Assembly (NCBI RefSeq): GCF_004362825.1
Contig: NZ_SNXZ01000002.1
Coordinates: 1,544,340 to 1,608,339 of the forward strand
DNA length: 64,000 bases
Direction of reading: 5' to 3'
DNA from: Labedaea rhizosphaerae
Lineage (GTDB): Bacteria; Actinomycetota; Actinomycetes; Mycobacteriales; Pseudonocardiaceae
In this document: piece after piece, positions 44,830 through 52,995 of the stretch
Position numbering within the stretch: position 1 is the stretch's first letter
Layout: each line of letters starts with the position of its first letter
The notes under the pieces: generated by a model
What the model was told of the DNA's origin: nothing
Database searches by the model: none
Seen by the model: the letters and a program-made list of their open reading frames with translations, nothing else
Translations under genes and position numbers: made by a program

Positions 44830-45639
44830 ATGATCGTAGTGACCGGAGCTTCCGGCAATGTCGGACAACCCCTCGTACAGGCCCTCGTCGAAGCGGGCGA
44901 GGAGGTGACCGCCGTGGCCCGCAAACCCGTCGAGCTGCCTGGAGCCCGATTCCGGCAGGCCGACCTCACCGAGCCGGACACCCTCGTGCCCGTCCTCGAC
45001 GGCGCCGACGCCCTGTTCCTCCTGACCCCACCGGACTTCCTGGCCCACGGCGACCTCCCGGCCGTCCTGGCGGTGGCATCCCGGGTCGAGCGCGTGGTAT
45101 TCCTGTCCTCGCAAGGCGTTGCGACGGGCCGCCACCCGTCGCACCTGGAAGCGGCGGTGAAGAGCTCGGGTCTGGCGTGGACGATCCTGCGGCCGGGCAA
45201 CTTCGCCTCGAACGCCTTGCAGTGGGCCGCGACCGTGCGCGCCGAGCGGGTGGTCGCGGCGCCGTTCGGGGACGTCGCCCTTCCGGCCGTCGACCCGCGC
45301 GACATCGCCGAGGTCGCCGCAGTGGCCCTGTGCCAGGACGGCCACGTGGGCAACCACTACACGCTGACCGGCCCGGAACCGATCTCGCCGAGGCAGCAGG
45401 CCGCGACGATCGGGGACGCGCTCGGCGAGCCGGTGCGGTTCGTGGAGCTGAGCCGCACGCAGGCCCGCGAGCGGATGCTCACCGTCATGCCCGAGCCGGT
45501 CGCCGACGTCACGCTCGACATCCTCGGCGCCCCGACCGCCGTCGAACAGCAGGTGAGCCCGGACGTCGAACGCGTCCTCGGGCGCCCGCCGCGTCCCTTC
45601 GCCGAGTGGATGGCCGGCAACACCGCCGCGTTCAGGTGA
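44830..45639 (+). CDS. NmrA-like NAD(P)-binding protein
   Basis: A 269-residue atypical short-chain dehydrogenase of the NmrA/quinone-reductase-like group. The cofactor motif is VTGASGNVGQPLV; SSQGVATGRHPSHLEAAV and WTILRPGNFASN are typical of the family; no Tyr-x3-Lys catalytic pair is present, so it may be a sensor or a quinone reductase. TACCGT seven bases before the ATG implies a leaderless mRNA. Control by the divergent HxlR regulator is likely. Its end overlaps the convergent DUF6510 gene by eight bases. Confidence 0.82.
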   Translation: MIVVTGASGNVGQPLVQALVEAGEEVTAVARKPVELPGARFRQADLTEPDTLVPVLDGADALFLLTPPDFLAHGDLPAVLAVASRVERVVFLSSQGVATGRHPSHLEAAVKSSGLAWTILRPGNFASNALQWAATVRAERVVAAPFGDVALPAVDPRDIAEVAAVALCQDGHVGNHYTLTGPEPISPRQQAATIGDALGEPVRFVELSRTQARERMLTVMPEPVADVTLDILGAPTAVEQQVSPDVERVLGRPPRPFAEWMAGNTAAFR

Positions 45640-45889
45640 GCGGGACGCGCAGGCTGCGTGCGCCCCGCAGGTCCACCCACGCCTCGGTCGGCGTGCGCAC
45701 CAGCCGCAACACGACCTCCTCGCACGACGGGCACCGCGCCACGAAGCCGGGCGCGGTGCTGTAGACCCGCAAGGTGGCGAGCGCGGCGGCGAAGCCGCAG
45801 GAGGCACATGTGCCCGTCACCGCGGTGAAGTCGACGCCGAACACCTCGGCCAGCGGGCCAGCCAGCACGTTGCCGTCCACATAGGTCAT
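45632..45889 (-). CDS. DUF6510 zinc-ribbon-like protein
   Basis: An 85-residue protein of the DUF6510 family. It begins DGNVLAGPLAEVFGVDFT and has two Cys pairs, CASCG and CPSCEE, 23 residues apart, which suggest one zinc ribbon. It is the third gene after the sulfite-oxidase-like and ferredoxin-reductase-like genes, the order seen commonly in actinomycetes. Its role with those redox proteins is unknown. Confidence 0.78.
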   Translation of the reverse strand: MTYVDGNVLAGPLAEVFGVDFTAVTGTCASCGFAAALATLRVYSTAPGFVARCPSCEEVVLRLVRTPTEAWVDLRGARSLRVPLT

Positions 45890-45908
45890 GTCAGCCTCCG
45901 CTGGGTTC

Positions 45909-46652
45909 TCATCCGCTGGGTCCGAAGCGTTCGGTGCGCACCCGGCGCGGGTCGTGGCCGAGCGCGATCAGCGTGTCCGCGACCGTCTCGACGAAACCCG
46001 TTGGGCCGCAGACGAAACAGGATGGTTCGAAGTCGGCGGGCCACGCGTGGGTGTTGAGGTCGGCGAGGCCGATCCGCTTGGCCCCGCGCGGATCGTCCGG
46101 CGGCGCCTCCCGCGTGTAGAAGTAGGTGATGTCGACGCCGCCGGTCGCCGCGCCGCGCAGTTCGTCCGCGTAGAACCGCTCGGCCGGCGACCGCACGGAG
46201 TACAGCAACCGCAACGGCACCCGGCTGCCCGCCGCGGCACGCGCGCGCAGCATCGCCGCCAGCGGGACGATGCCCGAGCCGCCGGCCACCAACAGTACCG
46301 GCGCGGGCTCGGCGTCCCGCCAGACGAACCAGCCGCCGACGGGGCCGCGCAGCTCGACCTGGCCGCCGACCGGCAGTGCCCTGGTCAGGTAGGGCGACAC
46401 CTCGCCGTCGGCCACTTCCTGGATCGTTAGCACGACGTGCTCGCCGTCGGCGGGTTCGGCGATGGAGTAGCTGCGTTGCGTGGAGTAGCCGTCCTCGGCG
46501 GTGAGCCGCACGTCGACGTGCTGGCCGGGCAGGTGGCCGGGCCAGCCGGGGACGTCGAAGGTCAGGGTGCGTGCTGTCGGGGTCTCGTCGGCGACCTTGG
46601 TCAGCGTCGCGACCCGCCAGGTCAGTCGCCCTGGTACCGCTGTTCGAGCCAT
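45909..46652 (-). CDS. Ferredoxin-NADP reductase-like flavoprotein
   Basis: A 247-residue FNR-superfamily oxidoreductase without an iron-sulfur domain. The FAD site is RSYSIAEP, the NAD(P) site VAGGSGIVPLAAML, and FVCGPTGFVETVADTL closes it. It would pass electrons between NAD(P)H and the adjacent molybdoenzyme. The ATG at 46652 lies 31 bases inside the end of the sulfite-oxidase-like gene, so the two are tightly coupled. Missing a ferredoxin domain, it needs a separate electron carrier or direct contact. Confidence 0.85.
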   Translation of the reverse strand: MARTAVPGRLTWRVATLTKVADETPTARTLTFDVPGWPGHLPGQHVDVRLTAEDGYSTQRSYSIAEPADGEHVVLTIQEVADGEVSPYLTRALPVGGQVELRGPVGGWFVWRDAEPAPVLLVAGGSGIVPLAAMLRARAAAGSRVPLRLLYSVRSPAERFYADELRGAATGGVDITYFYTREAPPDDPRGAKRIGLADLNTHAWPADFEPSCFVCGPTGFVETVADTLIALGHDPRRVRTERFGPSG

Positions 46653-47221
46653 GGGTCTCCGTAGTCGTGGTAGCCGAGTGATTCCCAGAAGCCGGGCTCG
46701 TCGGTGACCATCAGCTCGATGTCGCGCACCCACTTCGCCGACTTCCAGAAGTACAGGTGCGGCACGAGCAGCCGCGCCGGCCCGCCGTGCTGGGCGAGCA
46801 GTTCCTCGCCGTCGTACTCGTAGGCGATCCAGGCCTGGCCGTCGAGCAGGTCCTCGAGCGGCAGGTTGGTGGTGTAGCCGCCGTAGGAGTGGACCATCGC
46901 GTAGTCGGCCGCCGTGTCGACATCGGCGAACAGCTCGTCGAGCGACACCCCACGCCACGCGGTGTCCAACTTGGACCACTTGGTCACGCAGTGGATGTCG
47001 ACGGTGGGCGTCTCGGCGGGCAGGGCCTGCAGTTCGCGCCAGTTCCAGGTGTGCCGCTCACCCACCTCGTTGGTGAGCGTGAACTCCCAGTCCTCGGTGT
47101 GGACGACCGGTGTGGGGCCGGCGGTGAGCACCGGGAAGTCATCGGCGAGGTACTGCCCCGGCGGCAGCCGGTCCGCAGCGCCACGCCGCTTCCCGAAGAA
47201 CCCAGGTGTCACGATCGCCAT
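46622..47221 (-). CDS. Sulfite-oxidase-like molybdopterin protein
   Basis: A 199-residue single-domain member of the sulfite oxidase superfamily. The Moco-binding Cys is in DIHCVTKWSKLD, followed by GVSLDELF and HGGPARLLVPHLYFWKSAKW. It lacks the heme and dimerisation domains of true sulfite oxidase and has no Tat signal, so it is like the YedY-core proteins that stay inside. It is first in an operon with a ferredoxin-reductase-like protein and DUF6510. Substrate unknown. Confidence 0.85.
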   Translation of the reverse strand: MAIVTPGFFGKRRGAADRLPPGQYLADDFPVLTAGPTPVVHTEDWEFTLTNEVGERHTWNWRELQALPAETPTVDIHCVTKWSKLDTAWRGVSLDELFADVDTAADYAMVHSYGGYTTNLPLEDLLDGQAWIAYEYDGEELLAQHGGPARLLVPHLYFWKSAKWVRDIELMVTDEPGFWESLGYHDYGDPWLEQRYQGD

Positions 47222-47313
47222 CGCCCACCCTCCCTTCCGAACACGTGTGGTCCATGCCTACACCGCGACCCGCCGTTCGTCGACCGGGCCACCGGTCCAG
47301 GATGATGGGCACC

Positions 47314-47778
47314 ATGGCCGACCCCCTCCTCTTCCTCGACGTGGACGGCCCCCTGATCCCGTTCGGCGGCACCCACGACGAGGACAGCTCTCTGCCCGCG
47401 CGGGTCGACCCGGCGCTCGGACCGCTGTTGCGGGCGCTGCCGTGCGAACTCGTCTGGGCGACGACGTGGATGGAAGACGCCAACGAGCGCATCGCGCCGA
47501 TCCTGGGCCTGCCGCCGCTGCCGATGATCGGCTGGCCCGGGCCCTCGACCGCCCCGCCCGGCCGGCTCCAGTGGAAGACGGAGACCATAGTTGGGTATGC
47601 GTCGGGGCGCCCCTTCGTCTGGATCGACGACGAGTTCGGATTTGCCGACATCGACTGGGTCGCCGCCGCACACCCGGCCCCGGCCTTGCTACACCACGTC
47701 GATCCGTCGATCGGCCTGACTCTCGAAGACCTGGCCACGGTCGAGGCTTGGCTGGGCCAGCTTGGTTCGCAGCGCTAG
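47314..47778 (+). CDS. HAD-like hydrolase
   Basis: A 154-residue small protein with the HAD motif I in LLFLDVDGPL and an acidic motif IV-like WIDDEFG. It resembles the short actinobacterial HAD-domain proteins that may not be active phosphatases, since motif II/III are reduced (WATTWMEDANE). In-frame ATGs at 47302 and 47305 are alternatives. GATGAT seven bases before 47314 might serve as -10 of a leaderless mRNA. Confidence 0.7.
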   Translation: MADPLLFLDVDGPLIPFGGTHDEDSSLPARVDPALGPLLRALPCELVWATTWMEDANERIAPILGLPPLPMIGWPGPSTAPPGRLQWKTETIVGYASGRPFVWIDDEFGFADIDWVAAAHPAPALLHHVDPSIGLTLEDLATVEAWLGQLGSQR

Positions 47779-47803
47779 CGGGGTTCGACTGTTGCCCTTC
47801 ACC

Positions 47804-48925
47804 TCAGGCAGCGGTCTCCGCCCACGGTGGTTTGGTGAAGACGGGCAGGCCGTTGGTCATGTGGACCCGCCAACCGGCATGGTGGATCAGACGATGGTGG
47901 AATTGACACACCAACACCATGTTGTCCAGCCTGGTCAATCCTCCGTCGACCCAATGTTGTACGTGGTGGGCTTGACATCGGTTCGGTGTTCGTTCACACC
48001 CGGGGACAGCGCAACCTTGGTCCCGAATGGCCAGTGCTCTACGCAATCGCTTGTCAGCCAGGCGTTTCGATTCGCCGATGTCGATCGGCTGGGACTTGCT
48101 ACCCAGCACCACCGGAATGATTTCCGCATCGCAAGCGAACCGGCGGGCCTGCTCCGGAGTCATCCACCGGGCATCGTCGAGAGTGGCCTTGCCGATCGCG
48201 GTCTGCAGAGCCTCCAGAGAGACCGTGACCGCGATGTGGGGACGCTCGCCACCCTCCATCGGGGCTTTGCCGGAGTCGGCGGCGAAGCGGATCACCTCCG
48301 CCAACGCATCACCCTGACGCTCGACCAGCGTGCGGTCATCACCGGGCTGCGGCGTGGTCAGTGAGGACAGCAACGGCCGCAGGACAGCGGCGGTTTCGGC
48401 GCCGAGTTCGAACCGGCCCGAGACCGAGCCGTCCTCGTTCTCCTGCAGGCTCAGGATGTTCTGGGCCTCGACCACGGTGGGATCGTCGGGTTCGTCACCG
48501 TCGGGATTCAGGGCATCGACCATGCGCTTACCCAGCCGGGCAAGCTGAGCAGGGTTGAACTCCCGCGCCAGCTCAGCCAGATCGGCCTCGACCTGATCGG
48601 CGTGCTCATCGGGCACTGCCGCGACCGTCTTCGCGATCCGGGTGACGTGCTCAGTAGAGATCGCACCCTCGGCCATCGCCGCCCGGGCGACGGGCAACCG
48701 CGCCGGGATGGGTTGGCCGGTGATGCCTACCTTCGGGCACAGCAGCGAAACCTGAGTCTCCAACTGCTTGGCTTCGCGTCGACCCACGCGTAGCGCGTCC
48801 ATCAGGAACTGCCACAAATGCAAGTATCCGGATTCACGCCAGTCCACCACGGAAATGGCATCCAGGATCGCCAAATCAAGCCGCCGACGTTCAGCGACAA
48901 GCGACTGAAGCTCCCCCAGATCCAT
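47804..48925 (-). CDS. DUF222/13E12-type HNH endonuclease-like protein
   Basis: A 373-residue protein of the 13E12 repeat family: a helical DUF222 region (1-290) and a C-terminal HNH nuclease (about 300-360) with GCAVPGCERTPNRCQAHHV, then a conserved Asn in LDNMVL and HHRLIHHAGW. Such genes are multicopy in many actinomycetes; their biological task is unknown, and related REP13E12 units in mycobacteria serve as phage attachment sites. An ATG nine bases upstream (48934) is possible. GC content is clearly lower than in neighbours. The foldback at 49060-49191 lies in its 5' region. Confidence 0.85.
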   Translation of the reverse strand: MDLGELQSLVAERRRLDLAILDAISVVDWRESGYLHLWQFLMDALRVGRREAKQLETQVSLLCPKVGITGQPIPARLPVARAAMAEGAISTEHVTRIAKTVAAVPDEHADQVEADLAELAREFNPAQLARLGKRMVDALNPDGDEPDDPTVVEAQNILSLQENEDGSVSGRFELGAETAAVLRPLLSSLTTPQPGDDRTLVERQGDALAEVIRFAADSGKAPMEGGERPHIAVTVSLEALQTAIGKATLDDARWMTPEQARRFACDAEIIPVVLGSKSQPIDIGESKRLADKRLRRALAIRDQGCAVPGCERTPNRCQAHHVQHWVDGGLTRLDNMVLVCQFHHRLIHHAGWRVHMTNGLPVFTKPPWAETAA

Positions 48926-49059
48926 AAACCCAATCATACCACAACATACCGCCAAACGGCCGAACGCCAACCGGGCTCAAGCCAAACAAACCAACGACAC
49001 AAACAACGCAACCGCAGCCCGGCAACGCAACCTACGAAAGACGAACACCACACCGCCCC

Positions 49060-49191
49060 CTCAACCTCGTCCGGGCGCCCTTTAGCACGAGGGTTCCAGG
49101 GTCAAGGGTTGCGAAGCAATCGGCGAAGCCGACGCCGAAGGCGCCCTTGACGCTGGAACCCTCGTGTTAAACAATTGAGCCCGAGGTTGAG
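49060..49191. repeat. Foldback element with internal four-way cloverleaf
   Basis: Outer 10-bp arms (49060-49069 with 49182-49191) enclose an internal loop, then a 23-base stem (49086-49108 with 49144-49166, one mismatch). The 35 bases inside consist wholly of three adjacent small hairpins with GAA loops: 49109-49119, 49120-49132, 49133-49143, with no unpaired base between. Two contain GCGAAGC, a DNA mini-hairpin known to be extremely stable. It lies between the PucR stop and the HNH gene, 134 bases before the HNH start. The sequence 48926-49059 beside it is almost free of T on the plus strand. Function unknown. Confidence 0.85.
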
Positions 49192-49202
49192 CAAAACGAG
49201 TA

Positions 49203-50753
49203 CTAATCCTGATCCAAAGCCAAATACAAATCCACCCGATCAGGAAACAAAGACAAATCCCGCCCAGTCAACTCAGCCACCCGCCCAATCCGATACCGCA
49301 ACGTATTCACATGCACATGCAGATCAGCAGCAGTCTGCGTCCACGACCCGGAATTCCGCAAGAACACCCGCAACGTCCGCACCAGCTCCGACCGATGCGC
49401 CGCGTCGTACTCCAGCACCGGCCCCAACACCCGAGACCGGAACGAAGCCCGCAAATCCTCCGGCACCGCAGCCAACAACAACAAATGCGACGCCACATCG
49501 TCGCCGGCGACCACAGTCGTACGGCCGGGCGACAATTCGGCGAGCTTTCGCGCGTGCCGGGCCTCGTGCACAGCTGAACGCAAGTTGGCCGCATCCACCA
49601 ACCGGCTGGCCCCCACCGCCAACCGAGCCGAACCCAGTGCCACGTCCAAAACGGAAACGGCGGCACGGATGTCGGTCACCAAAGAACTCCCCAGCCCGTC
49701 GGACGGCGAGATCCGCGCTACGCCGAAGGTCTCCCCCTCCACCTCCGCCACCGTCGCGCGCCGCCCGAACGGCGCCAGCAACTCCGTCAACAAAGCCGCG
49801 GCCAATCCGGGACTTCCGCCCTGCACGGACGCGGACACCGCACACACCGGGTCCCCGGCCGCGAGGTCCAGCTCCGGCAGCTGCGACGTGACATCGCCGG
49901 TCGAACCGGCCGCCAGTCGCAGCACCGGCGACGCGGCCACCGCGTCCAGTCGCCGCTGCTCGTCGAGCCGGGACCGCTCCAAGCCGATCAAGGTGGCCAG
50001 CTCGCCGGCCAGCTCCCGGCGCACGGAATCCCAGTCCTGGTGGTCACCGTCGACGACGAGGAACCACGAGACCACCCGGTGGCTGGCCCGCGCCGTGGCC
50101 GACAACAACGTCACCGGCCGGTCGTCGACCCGCACGACCTTGGGCAACTGATCGGCCTGCAAGAACCGCTCGGCCAGGACACCACGCACGGACGCGCTCA
50201 ACGGACCAGCACCGGCAACAACCCGGCCCGAAGCCCCCAGCACCCAGCACGGCGCATCCAGCTCCGCCGCGCCCGCGCTGAGCAGCGTCGACACCCCGCC
50301 GCCCTCGGCGACCGCGGCCACCAGTTTGCGGTACCGGTCGAGGAACCGGCCGGCCCCGGGGACCCGCTCGGCCCGCTCGGCGGCCAGCCACAGCACGACC
50401 TGCTCGCTGATCGTCGCGAACGACACCGTGACCGGGACCTCGATGAGCGGCACCTGGTGGCGCCGGCACGCCTGCACCATGTGATCGGGCACGGGTCCGC
50501 TGCTCTGGTCGGCGGTGCCGGCCCCCAGCGCGGCCACGTCGGCGTCGGCCAGGGCGGCGACGAACGCCTCCGATTCCTCCGGCGTCTGCCACCACTCCAT
50601 GCCGCTCAGCACCAGCTCACCGCCGGTCAGGTAGCGCCGGGGGTCGCGCAGCGTCGCGGTGAACACGCGCTCGAACTGCCGGTCGAGCTGGTCCTCGCCG
50701 ACCAGGACCCGCAGGCCGAGCTGCTCGGCGGCCAGCAAAGCACTCAGTCGCAC
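49203..50753 (-). CDS. pucR: PucR-family regulator of purine catabolism
   Basis: A 516-residue regulator with an N-terminal PucR domain (about 1-120, LAAEQLGLRVLVGEDQLDR), a GGDEF-like middle and a C-terminal HTH_30 (SWTQTAADLHVHVNTLRYRI). It faces the purine and ureide genes and should control them according to urate, allantoin or nitrogen state. The GTG at 50753 starts the conserved part; a GTG at 50783 would add ten residues. The last 100 codons use A/T-rich synonymous codons unlike the rest, next to the foldback element. Confidence 0.85.
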   Translation of the reverse strand: MRLSALLAAEQLGLRVLVGEDQLDRQFERVFTATLRDPRRYLTGGELVLSGMEWWQTPEESEAFVAALADADVAALGAGTADQSSGPVPDHMVQACRRHQVPLIEVPVTVSFATISEQVVLWLAAERAERVPGAGRFLDRYRKLVAAVAEGGGVSTLLSAGAAELDAPCWVLGASGRVVAGAGPLSASVRGVLAERFLQADQLPKVVRVDDRPVTLLSATARASHRVVSWFLVVDGDHQDWDSVRRELAGELATLIGLERSRLDEQRRLDAVAASPVLRLAAGSTGDVTSQLPELDLAAGDPVCAVSASVQGGSPGLAAALLTELLAPFGRRATVAEVEGETFGVARISPSDGLGSSLVTDIRAAVSVLDVALGSARLAVGASRLVDAANLRSAVHEARHARKLAELSPGRTTVVAGDDVASHLLLLAAVPEDLRASFRSRVLGPVLEYDAAHRSELVRTLRVFLRNSGSWTQTAADLHVHVNTLRYRIGRVAELTGRDLSLFPDRVDLYLALDQD

Positions 50754-50913
50754 GGTTGGAGGAAACCACAAAAAGCAGCCCACCGGGACCTCGGTGTTTC
50801 GGCGTTTCCGCCGCTGTCGGCCACGCGAGCGGCGATGTGTACTGGTTCACAGGCCGGTCCGGGAGACCCCCGAAAGCCGCGGCCGACCTCCATCCCCCAC
50901 CGCAGAGGTTGAC

Positions 50914-51213
50914 ATGAGCTTGTCCACGCACGTGCTGGACGCGGCGAGCGGACGCCCCGCGGACGCCGTCGGGGTGCGCCTCGAGCGCGCCGACGGCAGC
51001 GGCTGGACCCTGCTCGCCCGCGACCGCACCGACGCCGACGGCCGGATCACCGGCTGGGAGACCGGGTCCGGCGTGCACCGGCTGGTCTTCGACACCCGCG
51101 GTGCGTTCTTCCCCGAGGTCACCGTGACGTTCCAGGTCACCGACCCGCGGCGGCACCACCACATGCCGCTGCTGCTGAGCCCCTTCGCGTATTCGACCTA
51201 CCTGGGCAGCTGA
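50914..51213 (+). CDS. 5-hydroxyisourate hydrolase, altered C-terminal signature
   Basis: A 99-residue transthyretin-like enzyme that hydrolyses 5-hydroxyisourate to OHCU. Present are SLSTHVLDAASG (first His), HRLVFDT and RRHHHMPLLLSPFAYSTY. The protein ends YLGS, whereas the family signature is YRGS; CTG replaces a CGN codon. That Arg-to-Leu change may lower activity or be a single-base error. First gene of the purine operon; the urate oxidase gene follows 30 bases later. Confidence 0.85.
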   Translation: MSLSTHVLDAASGRPADAVGVRLERADGSGWTLLARDRTDADGRITGWETGSGVHRLVFDTRGAFFPEVTVTFQVTDPRRHHHMPLLLSPFAYSTYLGS

Positions 51214-51243
51214 GCCGTCCACACCAGAGCAAGGAGAACTCCG

Positions 51244-52116
51244 ATGGCGATCGTTCTCGGCGGGAACCGCTACGGCAAGGCCGAGGTCCGCCTGGTCCGG
51301 GTCGACCGGGACAGCGCACGGCACGAGCTGACCGACCTCAACGTCAGCGTCTCGCTCTCCGGCGACATGACCGACACGCACCTGACCGGCGCGAACGAGA
51401 AGGTGCTGGCCACCGACACGCAGAAGAACACGGTCTTCGCCTTCGCCCGTGACGGCATCGGTTCGATCGAGGCGTTCGGCCTGCGCCTGGCCCGGCACTT
51501 CGTCGACTCGCAGGAGGCCATCCACCACGCCCGCGTCACGCTGGAGCAGTTCTCGTGGACTCGCCTGGAGATCGACGGCGAGGAAGCCCCGCACTCGTTC
51601 GCCCGCCGCGGCGACGGCACCCGGACCGCGACCGTCCACTACGACGGCACGCAGGCATGGGTCGTGTCCGGGATCAGCGACCTGACCGTGCTGAACTCGA
51701 CCGACTCGGAGTTCTGGGGTTTCCCGCGCGACCAGTACACGACGCTGGCCGAGACCAAGGACCGGATCCTGGCCACGGCGGTCACCGCGTCCTGGCGGCA
51801 CAGCACCACGGAAACCGACTGGGACGCGAGCTACTCGACCGCCCGCAAGAGCCTGCTCAGCGCGTTCGCCGGGACGTACAGCCGCTCACTGCAGCAGACC
51901 CTCTACGCCATGGGCGAGCGGGTGCTGCAGACCGACCCGGCCATCGCCGAGGTGCGGCTGAGCTTGCCGAACAAGCACCACTTCCTGTCCGACCTGAGCC
52001 CGTTCGGCCTGGACAACCCCGGCGAGGTCTTCTACGCCGCCGACCGCCCGTACGGCCTGATCGAGGGCACCGTGCTGCGCGACGACGCGCCGCCCGCCGG
52101 CCCCGCCTGGGACTGA
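51244..52116 (+). CDS. Factor-independent urate oxidase
   Basis: A 290-residue uricase of tandem T-fold domains that oxidises urate to 5-hydroxyisourate with O2 and no cofactor. Seen are the Lys/Thr active-site stretch ATDTQKNTVFAFARDGIGSIE, SEFWGFPRDQYTTLAETKDRI, and SLPNKHHFLSDLSPFGLDNPGEVF with the substrate Gln/His region. AAGGAGA precedes the ATG. It sits between hydroxyisourate hydrolase and the xanthine dehydrogenase genes. UraD, which would act after both, is not in the operon. Confidence 0.92.
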   Translation: MAIVLGGNRYGKAEVRLVRVDRDSARHELTDLNVSVSLSGDMTDTHLTGANEKVLATDTQKNTVFAFARDGIGSIEAFGLRLARHFVDSQEAIHHARVTLEQFSWTRLEIDGEEAPHSFARRGDGTRTATVHYDGTQAWVVSGISDLTVLNSTDSEFWGFPRDQYTTLAETKDRILATAVTASWRHSTTETDWDASYSTARKSLLSAFAGTYSRSLQQTLYAMGERVLQTDPAIAEVRLSLPNKHHFLSDLSPFGLDNPGEVFYAADRPYGLIEGTVLRDDAPPAGPAWD

Positions 52117-52122
52117 CGAACC

Positions 52123-52995
52123 ATGGACTTCTTCCGACCCGATTCGCTCGCCGAGGCGCTGGCCGCCAAGGCCGAGCACGCCGACGCCGTGCCGATCGCC
52201 GGTGGCACCGACGTGATGGTCGAACTGAACTTCGACCACCGCAGGCCCGCGGCCCTGCTGGACCTCGGCCGGATCGTCGAATTGCACGAACACGGCCGCC
52301 AGGACGGCAAGGTGCGCATCGGCGCGGCGGTGCCTTACGCCCGCATCATCGACGAACTCGGCCGTGAGCTGCCCGGGCTGGCCATGGCCGCCCGCACGGT
52401 CGGCTCGCCGCAGATCCGCAACCGCGGCAGCGTCGGCGGCAACCTCGGCGCCGCGTCCCCGGCCGGCGACTCGCACCCGGCGCTGCTCGCGGCGAATGCC
52501 GAGGTCGAGATCGCCTCCATCAGGGGCACGCGGATGGTGCCGGTCAAGGACTTCTACACCGGCGTGAAGCGCAACGTCCTCGCGCCCGACGAGCTGATCA
52601 CCGCCGTGCACATCGCCCCGGCGACCGGCGCGCAGCAGTTCAGCAAGGTCGGCACCCGCAACGCGATGGTGATCGCGGTCTGCGCCTTCGGCCTGGCCTT
52701 GCACCCTGACCAAAAACGGGTCGGCACCGGCCTCGGTTCGGCCGCACCCACACCGCGCCCGGCAACCAAGGCCGAGGAATTCATCGCGACCGAGCTGGAC
52801 TGGGAGTCCCCCAAGCCGCTCGCGGACTCGGTGCTGCGCCGCTTCGGCGCGCTGGTCGCCGAGGCCGCGTCACCCATCGACGACGTCCGGGGCAGCGCCG
52901 CCTACCGGCGCCACGCCCTGGCCGTGCTGGCCCGCCGCACCCTTGGCTGGGCCTGGTCCGAACACCTGGGAGGAGGGCGGCGCGCATGCGCGTGA
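52123..52995 (+). CDS. Xanthine dehydrogenase FAD subunit
   Basis: A 290-residue FAD-binding subunit of a three-part xanthine dehydrogenase. The FAD motif VPIAGGTDVMV and the RNRGSVGGNLGAASPAGD stretch are clear, and a C-terminal CO-dehydrogenase-flavoprotein domain follows. It carries electrons from the iron-sulfur subunit to NAD. Start six bases after urate oxidase; the end overlaps the 2Fe-2S gene by 10 bases. Confidence 0.9.
   Translation: MDFFRPDSLAEALAAKAEHADAVPIAGGTDVMVELNFDHRRPAALLDLGRIVELHEHGRQDGKVRIGAAVPYARIIDELGRELPGLAMAARTVGSPQIRNRGSVGGNLGAASPAGDSHPALLAANAEVEIASIRGTRMVPVKDFYTGVKRNVLAPDELITAVHIAPATGAQQFSKVGTRNAMVIAVCAFGLALHPDQKRVGTGLGSAAPTPRPATKAEEFIATELDWESPKPLADSVLRRFGALVAEAASPIDDVRGSAAYRRHALAVLARRTLGWAWSEHLGGGRRACA

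Noticed and set aside
50833..50848. TGTG-N8-CACA as a PucR operator before the purine operon
   Set aside because: Four-base arms are expected often by chance and no second copy is seen.
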